DNA of 64,000 nt from Marinobacter nanhaiticus D15-8W. GTDB lineage: Bacteria > Pseudomonadota > Gammaproteobacteria > Pseudomonadales > Oleiphilaceae. A program made the position numbers and the translations under genes. Each line of letters begins with the position of its first letter. The first letter of the stretch is position 1. The notes under the pieces were generated by a model. It saw only the letters and a program-made list of their open reading frames with translations, did not search any database and was not told where the DNA came from. The stretch is taken from the NCBI RefSeq assembly GCF_036511935.1, contig NZ_AP028878.1:4216001-4280000 (forward strand), written 5' to 3'. Of the stretch, positions 61,714-64,000 are shown piece after piece.

Positions 61714-62580
61714 ATGAAGGTTACCTTTATCGGTCTCGGCATCATGGGCCAGCGCATGGCCCGCAATCTGCTCCCCCATGTCGATCTCACTGTCTGGAAT
61801 AGGTCGCCCGAGCCAGCGCGCATACTCGGCGAAGCTGGCGCCCAGGTCGCCGATTCTCCGGTCGATGCGGTCAGTGGCGCTGACGTCGTCTTCTCCATGC
61901 TGGCCTCGCCGGAGGTCGTGGAAACCCTGGCTTTCGGTGAGGGCGGTTTTCTCAAGGCCATGGCCGAAAACAGCCTGTGGGTGGACTGCTCCACCGTAAA
62001 CCCGTCATTCTCCCGTCAATCCGCGGCCGAAGCCGGCACCGCAGGTGTCCACTTCATGGACGGCCCTGTGGCCGGTACCCGCCAGCCCGCCGAGGATGGC
62101 ACCCTGAGTTTCCTGATAGGCGGCAATCAAAAGGATCTGGACCGGGTCAAACCCCTGCTCGAGCATATGGGCAGCAAGATCCTGCATGTGGGCGGTCATG
62201 GCCAGGGCACCGCATTCAAGATGCTGGTGAACGCCATGCTGGCGCAGTCCATGGTGGTCTTCTCCGAAACCGCGCTATTGGGGGAAAAACTCGGCTTCGA
62301 CCGGGAGATGTTGATGGACACCCTCCCTGGCCTTCCGGTCAGCGCACCTTTCCTGCGCGGCAAGGCCGAGCTGATCCGCAATGGGGAGTTCGAGGCCCAG
62401 TTCCCGCTCGAATTGATGTATAAGGATCTGCAACTGCTGGATCAGACGGCCTACGAAAAGGGCCACCCACTCTACCTGGCCAACGCGGCCAAGGCCCTGT
62501 TCGGCAGCGCGAGCGCCGCCGGGAAGGGGCGAGAGGATTTCGCGGCTATCCACAGTTACCTTGATCCGGGCCAGCGTTAA
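61714..62580 (+). CDS. NAD(P)-dependent beta-hydroxyacid dehydrogenase (HIBADH/GLYR type)
   Basis: This 288-residue enzyme has the Rossmann motif FIGLGIMGQRMARNL at residues 5-19, the substrate-binding loop DGPVAGTRQPAEDGTL (usually DAPVSGG), and the catalytic Lys in GHGQGTAFKMLVNAM. It resembles glyoxylate/succinic semialdehyde reductases and 3-hydroxyisobutyrate dehydrogenases. GGAGG lies 5 bases before the ATG. The stop codon sits in the middle of a perfect 24-bp palindrome. Confidence 0.87.
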   Translation: MKVTFIGLGIMGQRMARNLLPHVDLTVWNRSPEPARILGEAGAQVADSPVDAVSGADVVFSMLASPEVVETLAFGEGGFLKAMAENSLWVDCSTVNPSFSRQSAAEAGTAGVHFMDGPVAGTRQPAEDGTLSFLIGGNQKDLDRVKPLLEHMGSKILHVGGHGQGTAFKMLVNAMLAQSMVVFSETALLGEKLGFDREMLMDTLPGLPVSAPFLRGKAELIRNGEFEAQFPLELMYKDLQLLDQTAYEKGHPLYLANAAKALFGSASAAGKGREDFAAIHSYLDPGQR

Positions 62581-62590
62581 CGCTGGCCCG
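62567..62590 (+). terminator. Perfect palindrome at the end of the dehydrogenase gene
   Basis: CGGGCCAGCGTT and AACGCTGGCCCG form a self-complementary 24-mer centred on the TAA stop. TTCAT follows, a poor T-run, so it is a hairpin or weak terminator. Confidence 0.55.
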
Positions 62591-62739
62591 TTCATCGAGA
62601 CCACGATTAACCCAGAGCACAATCCCCTATTCCGCTTTCGCCCAATTAATTAGTAAACTACTCATAAATAACCTTACAAAGATACCAGAGCGCCTCTCGG
62701 CAGCCATCTGGCTCGCTATCGTTTCCGGAGACACCTTCC

Positions 62740-63852
62740 ATGAACTCAGCCCCACAGGACCCGTCACCCTCACCGATCTCCGGTCGCCGTCGGCTGGTGC
62801 GCAGGGCGCTCCTCATTGGAATCCCCCTGGTGGTCGTTATCGTTGCCGGCCTCTATACCGTCTTCAGCGGTCGCTACATCGCCACCGAGAATGCCTATAT
62901 TCACGCGCCCCTGGTGAACATTGCGCCGGATGTGAGCGGCCGTATCGACCAGGTTCTGGTCGAAGAAAACCAACCCGTCAGTCGTGGCGAACTGCTGCTG
63001 CAGATCGACCCATCGCCCTACCGGATCGCTGTCGAACGCGCCGAAGCGCAACTCAACCAGGCCGCAAACAGTATCCGGACACTCAAGGCCAGCTACGCCA
63101 CGCGTCAGGAGGAGCTGGCTTTGGCGGAGGAGAACGTGAGTTACAGCCAGCGTGAATTCGCCCGTCAGCAGACCCTGGCCAAGCGCAACCTGACCTCCCA
63201 GTCCGAACTGGAAAAATACCGCCACGACCTGGCGACGGCCCGGCGCCAGCGGGACACCACCGACCGGGACCTCAAGCGCATCGCCGCCAGCTTGGGCGGC
63301 AAGGTCGACCTGCCACTGGAACAACACCCCGATTACCAGGCAGCCCAGGCCAGCATGGCCTCGGCCCGCCTGGACCTGGAACACACACGAATCCGTGCGC
63401 CGTTTGCCGGCATTGCCTCCAAAACACCCGATCCGGGAACCTACGCCAGTGCAGGTTCACCGGTCATGAACCTGGTAGGCAATCGCGACCTGTGGATCGA
63501 AGCCAATTTCAAGGAAACCGAACTGACGCGGATGCACCCGGGGCAAGCGGTGACGGTGGAAGTCGACACTTACCCCGACCGTGAATTCGCTGGCCATGTG
63601 GAAAGCATAGCCCAGGCCACCGGTTCCGAGTTTTCGGTGCTTCCAGCCCAGAACGCCTCCGGTAACTGGGTCAAGGTGGTCCAGCGCATCCCGGTGCGCA
63701 TCCGCCTCGATGAACCGTCTTCCGAGGCGGCGCTACGGGCGGGCATGAGTACCGAAGTGACCGTCGACACCGGCTACCCCCACAACGACTTTCCGCTTGT
63801 AGTCTGGCTGAGGGGGCTGGTGGCTGAAGCTCACGCCGCCGACCAACCCTGA
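62740..63852 (+). CDS. emrA: EmrA/HlyD-type membrane fusion protein
   Basis: This 370-residue protein has one N-terminal membrane helix (ALLIGIPLVVVIVAGLYTVF), a lipoyl/barrel-sandwich hybrid motif (NIAPDVSGRIDQVLVEENQP), a helical hairpin and the second half TRIRAPFAGIASK. This is the EmrA pattern. It bridges an inner-membrane MFS pump to an outer-membrane channel. Its TGA overlaps the ATG of the MFS gene (TGATG). Confidence 0.9.
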   Translation: MNSAPQDPSPSPISGRRRLVRRALLIGIPLVVVIVAGLYTVFSGRYIATENAYIHAPLVNIAPDVSGRIDQVLVEENQPVSRGELLLQIDPSPYRIAVERAEAQLNQAANSIRTLKASYATRQEELALAEENVSYSQREFARQQTLAKRNLTSQSELEKYRHDLATARRQRDTTDRDLKRIAASLGGKVDLPLEQHPDYQAAQASMASARLDLEHTRIRAPFAGIASKTPDPGTYASAGSPVMNLVGNRDLWIEANFKETELTRMHPGQAVTVEVDTYPDREFAGHVESIAQATGSEFSVLPAQNASGNWVKVVQRIPVRIRLDEPSSEAALRAGMSTEVTVDTGYPHNDFPLVVWLRGLVAEAHAADQP

Positions 63853-64000
63853 TGAGCAGTACTGTCGCAACGGCCCCGGAGTCAGGCTCAAGCAGCTCCA
63901 AGCGAGGCTGGATCACCGTATCCATCATGCTCGCCACCATCATGCAGGCGCTGGACACCACCATCGCCAACGTGGCCCTGCCCAACATGAAAGGCAGTAT
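63852..64000 (+). CDS. emrB: EmrB-type MFS (DHA2) drug efflux permease, N-terminal part
   Basis: The first 49 codons are in the window: a short basic N-terminus, then SIMLATIMQALDTTIANVAL with the DHA2 motif LDTTIANVALP in helix 1. It starts one base inside the emrA stop. The rest lies beyond the window. Confidence 0.9.
   Translation, partial: MSSTVATAPESGSSSSKRGWITVSIMLATIMQALDTTIANVALPNMKGS

Noticed and set aside
62640..62675. AT-rich TAGT-AA-ACTA motif upstream of emrA as a repressor operator
   Set aside because: The arms are only 4 bases and no regulator gene is next to it, so chance cannot be excluded.

Overview
The window is a high-GC chromosomal segment of a free-living, probably marine or halophilic gammaproteobacterium. 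The best overall fit is Marinobacter or a near relative. This is inferred from gene content (PrkA-YeaH-SpoVR, a YehZYXW-type osmoprotectant importer, LpoB-YcfL, many small dimeric alpha/beta-barrel proteins, a chromosomal integron), not from a marker gene. No rRNA or tRNA gene was recognised.

Layout. 1-8.4 kb: end of tatC, a Tat-exported PhoX-like protein, a PEP-CTERM protein, an MscS channel, a GST-like protein, the lipoprotein operon COG3014-ycfL-lpoB, and the parvulin ppiC. 8.4-12 kb: a threefold 171-bp tandem duplication that contains decayed copies of a chemoreceptor tail, then the chemoreceptor itself and an orphan MalE-like binding protein. 12-29.8 kb: metabolic and housekeeping genes (hydroxypyruvate reductase, thiopurine methyltransferase, a large FAD/Fe-S dehydrogenase, an App1-type phosphatase, a diguanylate cyclase, ChaB, a glucose-type PQQ dehydrogenase split into two genes, a GlxA-like regulator, an S41 peptidase and a coupled 47-residue secreted peptide).

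30-38.2 kb is the accessory region and the most interesting part. It is the remains of a chromosomal integron. A truncated intI lies under a near-perfect LexA box and diverges from an array of minus-strand gene cassettes. The cassettes are bounded by attC sites that can be read by eye. One cassette encodes a 76-residue protein, one a 215-residue protein, and one a two-gene ATPase plus HNH nuclease that looks like the Septu (PtuA-PtuB) anti-phage system. An IS1182-type element sits exactly in one attC core. A REP-associated-type transposase element, with a duplicated 3' end, cuts the attC of the Septu cassette. With intI broken as well, the array looks frozen in place.

38.2-64 kb: a YehZYXW-type importer with a translationally coupled acetyltransferase; a nitroreductase; the stationary-phase/stress operon prkA-yeaH-spoVR behind a long structured leader; a PepSY/response-regulator/sensor-kinase operon divergent from a second PepSY-like protein; lrgAB; a flavin monooxygenase; EVE, ABM and DJ-1 genes; a complete branched-chain-amino-acid-type ABC transporter (order livG-livF-SBP-livH-livM) with an altered Walker A in LivF; a hydroxyisobutyrate-dehydrogenase-like enzyme; and the start of an EmrAB-type efflux pump that runs off the window.
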